This document shows positions 1-8,911 of a stretch of DNA of 36,637 bases, piece by piece (the first letter of the stretch is position 1; each line of letters opens with the position of its first letter). The notes under the pieces are model-generated. The model made no database searches, was not told the DNA's origin, and saw only the letters and a program-made list of their open reading frames with translations. The position numbers and the translations under genes were made by a program. This stretch comes from SAR324 cluster bacterium (GTDB lineage Bacteria; SAR324; NAC60-12): assembly GCA_015231885.1 (NCBI GenBank), contig JADGAT010000050.1:1-36637 (forward strand), given 5' to 3'.

Positions 1-98
1 TCCGGTATATTTTTGTTGAGGTTCTTCAATTCCTCTTTTGTCTCATGAAGTGCTGCGGTCAATGTTTCTATTGCTGCCAATAATCGGTCTTCATTCAT
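1..98 (-). CDS. N-terminal fragment of a small coiled-coil protein (cut by window edge)
   Basis: A reading frame starts at an ATG (98-96) and runs off the left edge without a stop. The 32 visible residues begin MNEDRLLAAIETL and continue with a Glu/Lys/Leu-rich helical stretch. An AGAGG ribosome-binding site lies about 7 bases upstream of the ATG on the minus strand, which supports the start. The pattern suggests an amphipathic helix or coiled coil. No family is recognised because most of the protein lies outside the window. It is divergent from the protease gene at 295, so the roughly 196 bases between them should hold both promoters; I see no clear sites there. Confidence 0.5.
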   Translation of the reverse strand, partial: MNEDRLLAAIETLTAALHETKEELKNLNKNIP

Positions 99-294
99 AA
101 TTGCCTCTTTCTTAATTTTTTATTCTTCAGCAAAATGGATTATTCTTTCATGTCAATATCAGATTAGGGGTCAGAAGTGAAGGATTTGAAGTCATTATTT
201 TTTCTGCTTTCCTCTTTTCAGCGTTTTGCAGTATGCTTTGGAAATTATTTGTTTTGCAGAAGCAATGTGAACCATCAAAACAAGGAGTACCATC

Positions 295-1383
295 ATGACC
301 CTGTCATTCCAACCATATTATCGATTTCGAAGAATAATCCTGTCTTTTTTGCTGATAGCGGCATGGGGAATTCCCTTTATTTCCGCAAAACAATACACGT
401 TGGATGAGCAGCAAAATATCAATATCTATAAAAACAAAGGGCCGGGTGTTGTGAATATTACCAGCATCACCTTAAATTATGATTTCTTTTTACGGCCTGT
501 TCCTGCGGAATCAGGATCAGGATCGGGATTCATCATTGATGACCAGGGGCATATCTTAACAAATTATCATGTCGTGGAAGGTGCACGCAAACTGACCGTA
601 ACTTTGTCGGACAATACGCAGTGGCCCGCCGGAATAACAGGTATTGATCCCAGTAATGACCTGGCAGTCATCAAGCTGGAAAAATATGCTGGAAAATTAA
701 CCATCCTGGAGCTGGGAGATTCCTCTGAAATAGTGGTGGGACAGAAAGTGTTGGCGCTGGGCAATCCATTTGGTTTGAAACAGACATTGACCACGGGTAT
801 CATCAGTGCGTTGGGAAGGACTATCGAAGCCCAGAATGGCCGTAAAATTGAAGGGGTGATTCAGTCGGATGCCGCCATCAATCCTGGCAATTCAGGAGGT
901 CCCTTGTTGGATACGGAGGGAAAAGCCATTGGCATCAATACTGCTATCATTGGTTCTGGAAATGTAGGTATTGGGTTTTCTGTTCCCAGTAATACGGCTC
1001 GCAGGATTGTTCCTGATTTGATTGCTTATGGATATGTGCGCCGTCCCTGGCTTGGTGTGGAGAGCATCCCAACCAGTAATTTAAAGCGTCTTGGGTTGGA
1101 TATTCCCGATGGTATGCTTGTGACTGCCCTGGTGGAGAGAGCTCCTGCTCATCTTGCGGGTTTGCGTGGCGCTCAACGTGATGTTCATGTGGGCAATTAC
1201 CGGATCCCATGGGGCGGCGATATCATTACCAGTATTGATGGGACACCCGTCCGGGGCTTCGAAGAATTGGCGGATAAAATAGAGTCTTATGCTCCGGGGG
1301 ATACCATCACTGTGCGGTATATTCGTAATGATCGCCCCCACAGTATTTCAGTCAAATTACAGCAGCGGCCTCGGCCTCGTTAA
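295..1383 (+). CDS. HtrA/DegS-like periplasmic serine protease (S1C) with one PDZ domain
   Basis: Predicted 362-residue trypsin-like protease of the DegP/DegS/HtrA type, which cleaves misfolded envelope proteins. An N-terminal hydrophobic segment (about residues 14-31) acts as a signal peptide or membrane anchor. The catalytic triad is visible as His92 (TNYHVVEG), Asp122 (SNDLAVIKL) and Ser200 (NPGNSGGPLLD). One PDZ domain follows (about 250-355), with WLGVE at its start and GGDIITSIDGTPV in its core. A single PDZ and this length resemble DegS or the bacterial trypsin-like HhoA group more than two-PDZ DegP. The ATG at 295 is preceded by AAGGAG at 282-287, a strong site, which decides this start over the earlier overlapping frame. 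It is monocistronic and convergent with the GH57 gene. There are no rseA/rpoE neighbours, so a DegS role in sigma-E signalling is not supported by context. Confidence 0.93.
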   Translation: MTLSFQPYYRFRRIILSFLLIAAWGIPFISAKQYTLDEQQNINIYKNKGPGVVNITSITLNYDFFLRPVPAESGSGSGFIIDDQGHILTNYHVVEGARKLTVTLSDNTQWPAGITGIDPSNDLAVIKLEKYAGKLTILELGDSSEIVVGQKVLALGNPFGLKQTLTTGIISALGRTIEAQNGRKIEGVIQSDAAINPGNSGGPLLDTEGKAIGINTAIIGSGNVGIGFSVPSNTARRIVPDLIAYGYVRRPWLGVESIPTSNLKRLGLDIPDGMLVTALVERAPAHLAGLRGAQRDVHVGNYRIPWGGDIITSIDGTPVRGFEELADKIESYAPGDTITVRYIRNDRPHSISVKLQQRPRPR

Positions 1384-1448
1384 CAATTCGCAAAAAAAAA
1401 GCTCAAGCAGATACGAACGGCCAAGACAAATTACCTGAAGCACATGGT

Positions 1449-2912
1449 TTAGAAATCATGCTTTAGAATTTCCATGGTCCTGCGGCATATTTCTTTTCCG
1501 TAGTCTGTCCAGATTCCCTGCCCCCAATAGCGGTAACAACTGGTTTGGGAGGCTAATAAATGAAACAGGGCATTGCGATACGGCTGGGTATTGGAGGATA
1601 ATTCATTTTTCAGGATGACTTCGTGAAAATGAGAACTGACCTCTTCCATAGGACCCAGGACATTTTCATACCCCTGCACCCAGGACAGGTTATTTGTCCA
1701 GCTCCCTCCATCCATATGGAATTGATGATCCTCCTTTTTTAAATCGTTTATCGTTTGATTTAACTTTTCTGGACCATCTCCGGGATTAAAACGATCCCAG
1801 ATTTGTTTTTGTTTTAAGGGCTGGAGTTTTGGCAGATCCTCTTTTTGAACACCGGAAGCAAAGAGGTGTTCCAGATATTCCGTGCCATTCATTAGAGGAA
1901 CGTCTGATCCGGAGGATTCTCGAACAACCTCAAAATATTTGTCTGGAAATTCATTCATCATCACTCCTCCATTTTCTCCATCTGCAATTTGAGTGACCAG
2001 AGGAGGAACGCTTTTGTTGTCCAGTTCCCATCGATTCAAACTTTTTGCCTCATAATAAGGCTGCATTTGACCGACCAGTTTGGTGTCGCTGCCCTGTGTT
2101 TTGATAATGGCGATGATGCTGGCCGACTGCCCCTCGGAACTGGTGCATACTAGCTGATGAGGCAGGTGTTTTTGTTCGGGGCCATTTCCATTTTCAGGTT
2201 GCTCTACCGTGTGTTCCTGAACCAAAACCCACTGGTATCCGCATTCCTTTAATGTTTTCACAAATTCGTAAGCAACATCCGGATGATTGGGAAGGGCCAT
2301 TTCGGAAGGTGAGAATCCACGCACTCTCCGCAAAGCATCGAAACCAAAAATTCCAGCAAAGTGATGCTGCCAGGCTTTGACATGGAGACGAAAATCCTGA
2401 ACTGGAGTGGAAGGCGCTACTGCGTGCCCCCAGGGGCATCCCAACCATTCCACCGTATGCTTGTACTCCGGGCGGCAGGTGATGGTTTTCAGGGAATCGA
2501 TGACATCGTCGAGTCTCATGTGTCGCAAACCATGAAAAAGGACTCCGGAATATTCCAGCATCACTCGTGGCTGCCGGCCTTCTTTGATTAACTGGGGAAT
2601 GAATTCTCCCATCCGCTTGTAACACCATTGAAAGACAGGAGCATTGTGGTTGTCGCCAATATTCTGGTGGTCCATCATATGCTTCAAATTACTGATAATC
2701 TCTGCTGTCTTCAAATCCCCACCACCTGCAGGAATGAGTGGCTGCTGCATGTGTAACGCAATTGCACAAACGCTACGGATTTTACTGAAGTCGATGAGGC
2801 TCTCCGGTAGATAAATGAGATCTTCCGCACTTTCTTTGATGACTTCTTCAATCATCTTTTCTGATCCCGAAATATTGGGAAGCCCATCAATAGTTTCAGC
2901 CAATTTTGTCAT
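1449..2912 (-). CDS. Glycoside hydrolase family 57-like protein
   Basis: Predicted 487-residue cytoplasmic protein resembling the GH57 (alpha-amylase/4-alpha-glucanotransferase/branching enzyme) superfamily, which acts on alpha-glucans with a retaining mechanism. Family-like landmarks are LHMQQPLIP near residues 53-61 (the N-terminal His-x-Gln-Pro region), EYSGVLFHGL (120-129), GFSPSEMALP (199-208, where Glu204 is the best nucleophile candidate) and DGENGGVMMNEFP (311-323, a candidate acid region). No signal peptide is seen. The ATG at 2912 has AGGAGAC just upstream. There are no glycogen or maltose genes nearby, so the substrate is unknown. Family-level assignment is good. The catalytic residues are inferred from motif resemblance only, and it could be one of the many uncharacterised GH57-like proteins. 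Confidence 0.8.
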   Translation of the reverse strand: MTKLAETIDGLPNISGSEKMIEEVIKESAEDLIYLPESLIDFSKIRSVCAIALHMQQPLIPAGGGDLKTAEIISNLKHMMDHQNIGDNHNAPVFQWCYKRMGEFIPQLIKEGRQPRVMLEYSGVLFHGLRHMRLDDVIDSLKTITCRPEYKHTVEWLGCPWGHAVAPSTPVQDFRLHVKAWQHHFAGIFGFDALRRVRGFSPSEMALPNHPDVAYEFVKTLKECGYQWVLVQEHTVEQPENGNGPEQKHLPHQLVCTSSEGQSASIIAIIKTQGSDTKLVGQMQPYYEAKSLNRWELDNKSVPPLVTQIADGENGGVMMNEFPDKYFEVVRESSGSDVPLMNGTEYLEHLFASGVQKEDLPKLQPLKQKQIWDRFNPGDGPEKLNQTINDLKKEDHQFHMDGGSWTNNLSWVQGYENVLGPMEEVSSHFHEVILKNELSSNTQPYRNALFHLLASQTSCYRYWGQGIWTDYGKEICRRTMEILKHDF

Positions 2913-3188
2913 TATTGTCTCCTGTTTGAGCTGAGTTGTTTAAAAAACAAAACGCGCTCCGTTCAATTAAATAAACCTTTCACACCATCAGTCATGGTAG
3001 CACGTCCAAAACCGATACGGAAGCAATCAAAAGCGGATTGTGCTAACTTTGCAGCGCAGATCAAATTTTTATTGAGCATTTACCTTCAATAATGCGATAC
3101 TTTTCCCTCGAATCAATTTTCTGATAGGGATTGACTCATCGGGAATCTCAAAAATGGAATCAGACCATCCAATAGAAAGGACAGAGTA

Positions 3189-4154
3189 ATGAGTGATTCT
3201 AAATTAACAATTCTTATTGTCGACGACATTCCGGAAAACATTGCTGTCTTGATAGGGCTTCTCAGCAAGCAGTACAAAGTGAAGGCCTCAACCAACGGAT
3301 CAGAAGGACTGGAGCTCGCATTTAAAAAACCACCCGATTTGATTCTTCTGGATATTATGATGCCTGAAATGGATGGTTATGAGGTCTGTACCCGGCTAAA
3401 AGGCAATCCAACAACCCAGAAAATTCCCATTATTTTTCTAACGGCCAAAGCCGAGGCTGCTGATGTGGTCAAAGGGTTGAGGCTGGGAGCAGCCGATTAT
3501 GTAACCAAACCATTTGAACCCCAAGAGTTATTAGCCCGTGTGAACAATGTTGTTGAACTGACTCAACACCGGCTGCAACTGGAAAGCCTGATTGAAGAAA
3601 AAACCACTGAATTGGTACATGCTCAAAAATTACAGGATGCTGCAAAATCATCAGCAACCATTCAAGCTTGCATTGAGCACCTTCAATTATCCATTTCCAG
3701 TCAAACTAAATTTATCAGGCAAGTGATGAATTATTTCAATGGTTGTTACAATAATATCTGCAAAGCCCATCAGCTTGATGTGAACATTTTTGGCATTTGT
3801 ATCAACGAAGCCGTTACCAATGCGGTGGTGCATGGTAATTTGGAAGTTCCTTCTTCACTGAAACAAGAAGATTGGAAAAAGTTTGAAGATCTAGTCGATG
3901 AAAGAGAAGCTGATCCTGAATATGAAAACAAAAAAGTTACCATTGCTTATCATGTTGATGAATCCCAAATTAAAATTGAAATGGAAGACGAAGGAAACGG
4001 TTTTGATCCCTCCAATCTGCCTAATCCCAATGACCCCGAAGCCATGTTAGCCAGTGGAAGAGGAATATTACTGATTCGCTCTTTTATGGATGAAGTGAGC
4101 TGGAATGAGAAGGGCAATAAGATCACAATGATTAAAAAGCTGGGGATAATGTGA
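3189..4154 (+). CDS. Receiver domain fused to RsbW-like ATPase (response regulator with kinase output)
   Basis: Predicted 321-residue cytoplasmic signalling protein. Residues 6-120 form a receiver domain with acidic pair Asp12/Asp13, phosphoacceptor Asp55 (LLDIMMPEMDG), Thr85 and Lys107 (KPFEP). A helical linker (about 120-170) follows. Residues 175-320 form a GHKL/HATPase domain with an N-box (EAVTNAVVHGN, 207-217), a G1 box (DEGNGFDP, 267-274) and a G2 box (SGRGILLIR, 289-297). These boxes resemble anti-sigma serine kinases of the RsbW/SpoIIAB type rather than histidine kinases, and there is no H-box. The likely role is phosphorylation-controlled binding or phosphorylation of a STAS-type partner. 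AAAGGA lies about 8 bases before the ATG. No cognate kinase or STAS gene is adjacent. It ends 16 bases from the convergent gene at 4171. Confidence 0.9.
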   Translation: MSDSKLTILIVDDIPENIAVLIGLLSKQYKVKASTNGSEGLELAFKKPPDLILLDIMMPEMDGYEVCTRLKGNPTTQKIPIIFLTAKAEAADVVKGLRLGAADYVTKPFEPQELLARVNNVVELTQHRLQLESLIEEKTTELVHAQKLQDAAKSSATIQACIEHLQLSISSQTKFIRQVMNYFNGCYNNICKAHQLDVNIFGICINEAVTNAVVHGNLEVPSSLKQEDWKKFEDLVDEREADPEYENKKVTIAYHVDESQIKIEMEDEGNGFDPSNLPNPNDPEAMLASGRGILLIRSFMDEVSWNEKGNKITMIKKLGIM

Positions 4155-4170
4155 AAAAATTTGGGAATCC

Positions 4171-4938
4171 TCATAAAGAAAAGTAATACTGCAGGAAAAA
4201 GGTGTGAAACTGGGACCCATGCAGGACATTGTTGATGCTATGGCCCGTGAGCAACGGAGAGTATTGGCCTTGAGTGATTCGGTATTGGATAAGAAAATTA
4301 TTTGTAATAAAATAAACAGTGCCAATTCCGGCTATCAGGGAATCTTCACGAAATAGTTTGTCTGAAGCTTCCACTTCTGAGACACCCTCCGCACTTGCCT
4401 CCTGATTTGCCTTCAAAATCAAACGTATTTCTAATGCCTGGACTCCCAGTCCATAGTGAACATACAAGTCTTTGACAATTCGATTTGAAAAAAAATACCA
4501 AAAATTATTCTGAATGATTTCTGCAAAGTTGAAAGGCTGGTTCTCAAATTCCAAAGAGTTCCTTAATTCCAGAATCGTGACATGCCGTGAGTATTCTAAA
4601 ATTCGTGATTCTGTAAAATGTCCCAAATTGAAAGCAATTCCATTGGTTGTTGCATCATTATTGACTCGTGATTTACCGTTCCGAAAATCCAGGCGAACCT
4701 GACGAAATCCCACTCCGAAATAAACTCCTTGAGTTCTTGCAGAAGATCCTTCTGTGATGAATTTAGGATCAGGACTTGACATCACCCCATGTGTCCCAAA
4801 GCTGCGTTCTTCGATGCTTTCAGATTTTTCCTCATCGGCCCAAACGGTTGTAAACATAGCTGCGAACCCTATCAGTACGATGAACCATGAAAGGCAAAAG
4901 AAATCGAGATAGCGGCTGTTATGTGTTGCTGTGATCAT
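4171..4938 (-). CDS. Putative outer-membrane beta-barrel protein
   Basis: A 255-residue protein with an N-terminal signal peptide: hydrophobic core about residues 13-33, likely cleavage after VWA at about 35. The mature part has alternating hydrophobic/aromatic stretches typical of a small outer-membrane beta-barrel, such as VYFGVGFRQVRLDF and FFLQYYFSL at the end. I recognise no named family. Its start lies 6 bases after the stop of lptD, and its AAGG ribosome-binding site overlaps that stop, so it is very probably co-translated as the last gene of the ppa-aroQ-lptD operon. A role at the outer membrane alongside LptD is inferred from context only. Confidence 0.7.
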   Translation of the reverse strand: MITATHNSRYLDFFCLSWFIVLIGFAAMFTTVWADEEKSESIEERSFGTHGVMSSPDPKFITEGSSARTQGVYFGVGFRQVRLDFRNGKSRVNNDATTNGIAFNLGHFTESRILEYSRHVTILELRNSLEFENQPFNFAEIIQNNFWYFFSNRIVKDLYVHYGLGVQALEIRLILKANQEASAEGVSEVEASDKLFREDSLIAGIGTVYFITNNFLIQYRITQGQYSPLLTGHSINNVLHGSQFHTFFLQYYFSL

Positions 4939-4944
4939 ACAACC

Positions 4945-7683
4945 TTAAAAGTGAAATTGTTGCTCTGGTAAAGGCAGTACCTGTCCCAGCGTGATTGTCA
5001 GCGAAATAGAAGGGTCAACAATCTCTTTGACCTCACCACCACTGGTCACCGTCCGCTCTGCGGATTCCTTAAAAATCAGTCGAACTATATAGCAGCGGGG
5101 ATGATAGTTGACAAATAAGGCATCCTCAAACAATCGTCTTCTCAATGCTTCTTCATCGGATACATTCAAATTGAGTTTCCCATTGAACCCAAAAGACAAG
5201 TCATCATTTGCTTCAAAGATACTGCCAAAACTCAAAGTGTTTGTTTTTTCGTGAAAAATATCATCGGGAGTCCTATAAGAATTTTCATTGTTGTGAAATC
5301 GAATCAAGGCTTGGTTGTTCGGACTGACACGAACATTGAATGTTGCTTTTGATTCAACAACACGACTGTCCTGATAGTTGTAGCGTAGAAAAAAATCTAC
5401 AGAAAACCGGGGTCCCGGGTGCAGACTCCATTCCACTTCCAGTGGCAGTAAGGATTCTCCAGGTTCTGTTTCTTGATCTTCAATCAAGGGACCCTTGGGA
5501 GCATAGTTTTTATCGAAATGAAATAAATTGATGCGCTGGATGAGATTCAAACGGGAAAGCACCCAGCTCGAGCTTTCACTGCTCGATTCTTGTCTGTGAG
5601 AAGAGTGGCGTCGCACCCCTTTTTGTGTGTATGAGAGGATCAGCGCTTCTTGCTCAGGAGTCAATTGACGTTCCAGGATGGTGGTGAGTTGAGATAAAAA
5701 TTCACTTTCCGATAAAAATTTTTGATTGACCATCTGTTTCAAATGGCTAAGCACCGTATGATCCAATTGACGATCTTTCAGAAGTTTCATGGAACGTTGC
5801 GTCAATGTGACCTCTCGGGCCTGTAAGTGTTTTTTGGCCAACAGCAGGTTATCCAAACGAAAAATCAAAAGTTGTTTTCCAGGAATAGAATCTTCTTTAT
5901 CAAAGAAATCAACAGGATCCGGATCAGGGTTGCTGAGAGTGGGAAGCACAATGGGCCGGGATTTATCCTGGTTGACATCTCCACTGGATTCGAAAAGAAC
6001 CCTTGGGGTGACCAAGTGCTTGAAGCGGCTGAAAATTTCATTACGAACGGTCCAAATTCTTGAAAATGTTGTCCGGATTTCGGCTTCCATGACATCAATT
6101 CCATGAGAAAACTCTTTATTTTCGCGTGGGTCCATAGCAATCTCTAAATCTTCATAAAAAACTGTATTCCCCGGGTTATTGACTTGATAATATGACAACC
6201 GTTTTCCGAAACTCAATGTCGCATCGAATGATTGCAGCAGAGAAAAATTATAATGGAGACGTGGTATGATGATTTCACGCCAGCCTACCAATCCATCATC
6301 CCTGTGGAAACGTGATGCCACACCACTGGTCTCGAAAATCAAAGGACTGGACCACAAACGATCACTATATTGGAAGGCTATTTCGGGTAAACGCTGAATT
6401 CGGGTTTCAATGAAGTTGCGGTTCAAAATAGCGATTTCTTCATAAACCAGCTCCCTGTCAATTAAAATAGAAAGGTCTCCCTTATCAAATTGACGGGAAA
6501 CACTGACATTGAGATGCTGTGCATAATTAGGGTTGGGTTCTCGGATGCGCTCATACTCACGTTGAAACTGACTATCACTGAAAATTTGTCCTGCAACAAT
6601 GAATTGTGTACGGTCTCCCATGGCCTGGCTGTGATTGAATTCCATTTTAAAACGGAGAGGCCGCAAGTCGGCACCTGAAATTTCTTCTTCTTCGAGTCTT
6701 CCACTTTCCAATGCCGGATTACGTTCATTACGTTCCCGTATTTGCCAAAACTTCAATTCACCACGAAGCCCTTCTCGGAAGGCATATTGGTATTCCACTC
6801 CAGCACCAATGCCGCGTTGTTCTATATAATCTGTCAAAATAGTCAAATCCTGGTCATCTGCAATTGCCCAAAAATAAGGTATTCGCAATTTGAAGCCCAA
6901 ATCGAATTTTGCGGATTTGCTGTTCAACACTTGATAGTCCGGGGCCAAAAATCCCGATTGCCGTTTAGAAACGGTGGGCCAAAGCAGGTAGGGGAAATAG
7001 AAGACCGGGATGTCATTGACCAGTAAAGTGGCTCCTTGTGCCGATGAAAAATTTTCTCCTTGATAATGAACCTCTTGCCCTTTGATTTGCCAAGCCGGTT
7101 TGTCGGTTTCACATGTGGTCAGGGAACAGGTTTTTGCAATAAAATGCAGTTTTCCGATTTTGTGGAGTTCTTCTGCCGTCAAATAAGCCTGTGTGGTTGC
7201 ATCGAATAAAGCCACATTATAAAAAATGCCTCGTTGTGTTTTCAGATCAATTTCCAGACGATCTAAAATGGCGATCACACGAGAGTCTATGAATCGAACA
7301 AAATGAGTTGCTGTCAGCTTCTGATTTTTTCGATCCAGCTTGATTTCTCCTGCTTCCAGATGGATGTCGGCCCATTCCAGTGTGGCATTTGTGTAAGTGT
7401 ACACCTCATTGGTCTGATCCAGGAAGTAGGACTGGGTTTGTATTTTCAGATCAGAGGAATCTTGCGCTGCAACCCGGGAGGTTTTACAGAAAAAAATCAT
7501 GAATACCATCATGATGAAAAAAAACTTGATCGGCAAGCTGGATGGATTGTTGACGGGTTGACGCACCCATCGAACTGCTTCGAGAAACACTTGTGGGAAT
7601 GGCAAAGAGTCCCATTGTAAGTGTGCTGGTTTATCTCGACCATAGGAAAAAAAAAATAATGGTACTTGATCAAATAAGTACAT
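4945..7683 (-). CDS. lptD: LPS-assembly outer-membrane protein LptD
   Basis: Homologue of LptD (OstA/Imp), the outer-membrane barrel that inserts lipopolysaccharide with LptE. Residues about 80-225 form the periplasmic OstA-like jelly roll, with the disulphide-type pair Cys186 and Cys191 (CSLTTCE) and family segments VFYFPYLLWP (228-237) and SGFLAPDY (243-250). A long beta-barrel follows, ending in Phe (QQFHF), with another Cys in HPRCYIV near the C-terminus. At 912 codons it is longer than the roughly 780 of E. coli LptD; a helical, polar stretch at about 612-706 accounts for much of this. The ATG at 7683 lacks a good ribosome-binding site and precedes a signal peptide that only begins near residues 50-58, so a TTG at 7536 or an ATG at 7512 may be the true start. 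It lies 14 bases after aroQ. Confidence 0.93.
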   Translation of the reverse strand: MYLFDQVPLFFFSYGRDKPAHLQWDSLPFPQVFLEAVRWVRQPVNNPSSLPIKFFFIMMVFMIFFCKTSRVAAQDSSDLKIQTQSYFLDQTNEVYTYTNATLEWADIHLEAGEIKLDRKNQKLTATHFVRFIDSRVIAILDRLEIDLKTQRGIFYNVALFDATTQAYLTAEELHKIGKLHFIAKTCSLTTCETDKPAWQIKGQEVHYQGENFSSAQGATLLVNDIPVFYFPYLLWPTVSKRQSGFLAPDYQVLNSKSAKFDLGFKLRIPYFWAIADDQDLTILTDYIEQRGIGAGVEYQYAFREGLRGELKFWQIRERNERNPALESGRLEEEEISGADLRPLRFKMEFNHSQAMGDRTQFIVAGQIFSDSQFQREYERIREPNPNYAQHLNVSVSRQFDKGDLSILIDRELVYEEIAILNRNFIETRIQRLPEIAFQYSDRLWSSPLIFETSGVASRFHRDDGLVGWREIIIPRLHYNFSLLQSFDATLSFGKRLSYYQVNNPGNTVFYEDLEIAMDPRENKEFSHGIDVMEAEIRTTFSRIWTVRNEIFSRFKHLVTPRVLFESSGDVNQDKSRPIVLPTLSNPDPDPVDFFDKEDSIPGKQLLIFRLDNLLLAKKHLQAREVTLTQRSMKLLKDRQLDHTVLSHLKQMVNQKFLSESEFLSQLTTILERQLTPEQEALILSYTQKGVRRHSSHRQESSSESSSWVLSRLNLIQRINLFHFDKNYAPKGPLIEDQETEPGESLLPLEVEWSLHPGPRFSVDFFLRYNYQDSRVVESKATFNVRVSPNNQALIRFHNNENSYRTPDDIFHEKTNTLSFGSIFEANDDLSFGFNGKLNLNVSDEEALRRRLFEDALFVNYHPRCYIVRLIFKESAERTVTSGGEVKEIVDPSISLTITLGQVLPLPEQQFHF

Positions 7684-7697
7684 GAGGAAACGGATGG

Positions 7698-8138
7698 TTA
7701 TGATCTTTGTAAATAGTCAATGGCATAGCGTGCAGCAACTTCATAGCCACAGAGTCCCAACCCAATCACAGAGCCTATGGCTATATCAGAAAAATAAGAA
7801 TGATGGCGGAACGGTTCTCGTTTGAATACATTGGAAATGTGGACTTCGATGAATGGGATGTTGATTCCCAATACCGCATCACGCAAGGCCACACTCGTAT
7901 GGGTATATGCTCCTGGGTTGAGTATTAAAAAATCAGATCCCTGCTGAGTGTGAAGCCAGTCAATCAATCCTCCTTCAGAATTGGATTGAAACGCTTCACA
8001 TTCGATTTGCTGGTGCTGAACGATGTCAATGATCTTCTGCTCAATTACAGGGAGTGTTGCTGTTCCATAGATATTGGTTTCCCGTGTTCCTAATAAATTC
8101 AAATTAGGGCCATTGAGCAGTAAAATTTTTTTAGACAT
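7698..8138 (-). CDS. aroQ: 3-dehydroquinate dehydratase, type II
   Basis: Type II dehydroquinase of the shikimate pathway: 3-dehydroquinate to 3-dehydroshikimate, as a cytoplasmic dodecamer. It has 146 residues, the normal family length. Family motifs are LLNGPNLNLLGTRE near the N-terminus, the catalytic tyrosine in NIYGT (Tyr24), NPGAYTHTSVALRDA, the substrate-binding EVHISN and a basic FRHHSYF segment. AAGGAG sits just ahead of the ATG at 8138. It is 15 bases downstream of ppa and 14 bases upstream of the lptD frame, so it appears to be in an operon with both. The assignment is secure. Confidence 0.97.
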   Translation of the reverse strand: MSKKILLLNGPNLNLLGTRETNIYGTATLPVIEQKIIDIVQHQQIECEAFQSNSEGGLIDWLHTQQGSDFLILNPGAYTHTSVALRDAVLGINIPFIEVHISNVFKREPFRHHSYFSDIAIGSVIGLGLCGYEVAARYAIDYLQRS

Positions 8139-8153
8139 GATCTCCTTCTTCTG

Positions 8154-8777
8154 TCAGGCAGTGATGAAATGGTCAAACTTCTCCCGATAATCAGCAATTG
8201 CTGATTCCACAACATGTTCAGCATGTTCACGGCCATACGGTTCACCTACGGTGACAGGGGAACCCTCTCTAGGAAGAGACTTGTAAGTACTGAAGTAGTG
8301 GCGTATGCGTTCTATCAACGAATCTGGAAGTTCCGACAGGTCTTTGATATCAGCCCAGATGATGTCGTTTTCTAAGACAGCAATTATTTTATCGTCTGCC
8401 TCGCCTCCATCCAGCATGGGGATGCCTCCAACAACACGTGCATTCAGAATGACTTCAGCACGGTCAATGGGACGTTCACTGACAACGCAGATATCCAGAG
8501 GGTCTTCATCCCCGCCTTTTGCTTGTGTCATCAAGGCTCCAACACGCCGTCCACAATAGGTACGTGGGATGAATCCGTACAAGTTCGGGGGTAACGATGA
8601 CGTCCGGTGGGGGCGGTCGACTCTCAGGTAGCCCGTGGTCTTATCCACTTCATATTTGATGTGGTCAAACGGTGTGATCTCTATGAACGCATGTACCAAA
8701 TCTGGGGGATTCGGCCCTACATCGACCCCGTGCCATGGATGAGGTCTCCATCGAAAGAAAGAAGATGAATCAGTCAT
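8154..8777 (-). CDS. ppa: Family I inorganic pyrophosphatase
   Basis: Soluble Mg2+-dependent pyrophosphatase that hydrolyses PPi to two phosphates and so pulls biosynthetic reactions forward. The signature [10 protein letters not shown] carries the metal-binding aspartates; [26 protein letters not shown] and [10 protein letters not shown] are further family blocks. It has 207 residues, slightly longer than the 175 of E. coli Ppa, with an N-terminal [13 protein letters not shown] segment as in longer family members. AAGGAG lies about 8 bases before the ATG. It is the first gene of the apparent operon ppa-aroQ-lptD-putative outer-membrane gene. The divergent region to rsmE should carry its promoter. 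Confidence 0.96.
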   Translation of the reverse strand: MTDSSSFFRWRPHPWHGVDVGPNPPDLVHAFIEITPFDHIKYEVDKTTGYLRVDRPHRTSSLPPNLYGFIPRTYCGRRVGALMTQAKGGDEDPLDICVVSERPIDRAEVILNARVVGGIPMLDGGEADDKIIAVLENDIIWADIKDLSELPDSLIERIRHYFSTYKSLPREGSPVTVGEPYGREHAEHVVESAIADYREKFDHFITA

Positions 8778-8911
8778 ACGCCTGCTCCTTGAAAGGGTTG
8801 TGTTTTGAGATAAGGTTGGGGTGAAAATTTTTCATTTCTGCATGTTAGCAAAACTTGGTTAAAGATGATATGGTTTAAAATAGCAAAGTCATTCCCTGGT
8901 TTTTTTATTTT

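Noticed and set aside
177..407. 76-codon frame overlapping the start of the HtrA-like gene
   Set aside because: Its ATG/GTG region lacks a good site and it overlaps the protease, whose start has AAGGAG.
1384..1448. Intrinsic terminator between the HtrA-like and GH57 genes
   Set aside because: An A/T run is present (T9 on the minus strand), but the stem before it is only about 3 pairs.
5789..6106. 105-codon plus-strand frame inside lptD
   Set aside because: It is antisense to strongly conserved LptD coding sequence, with no supporting start site.
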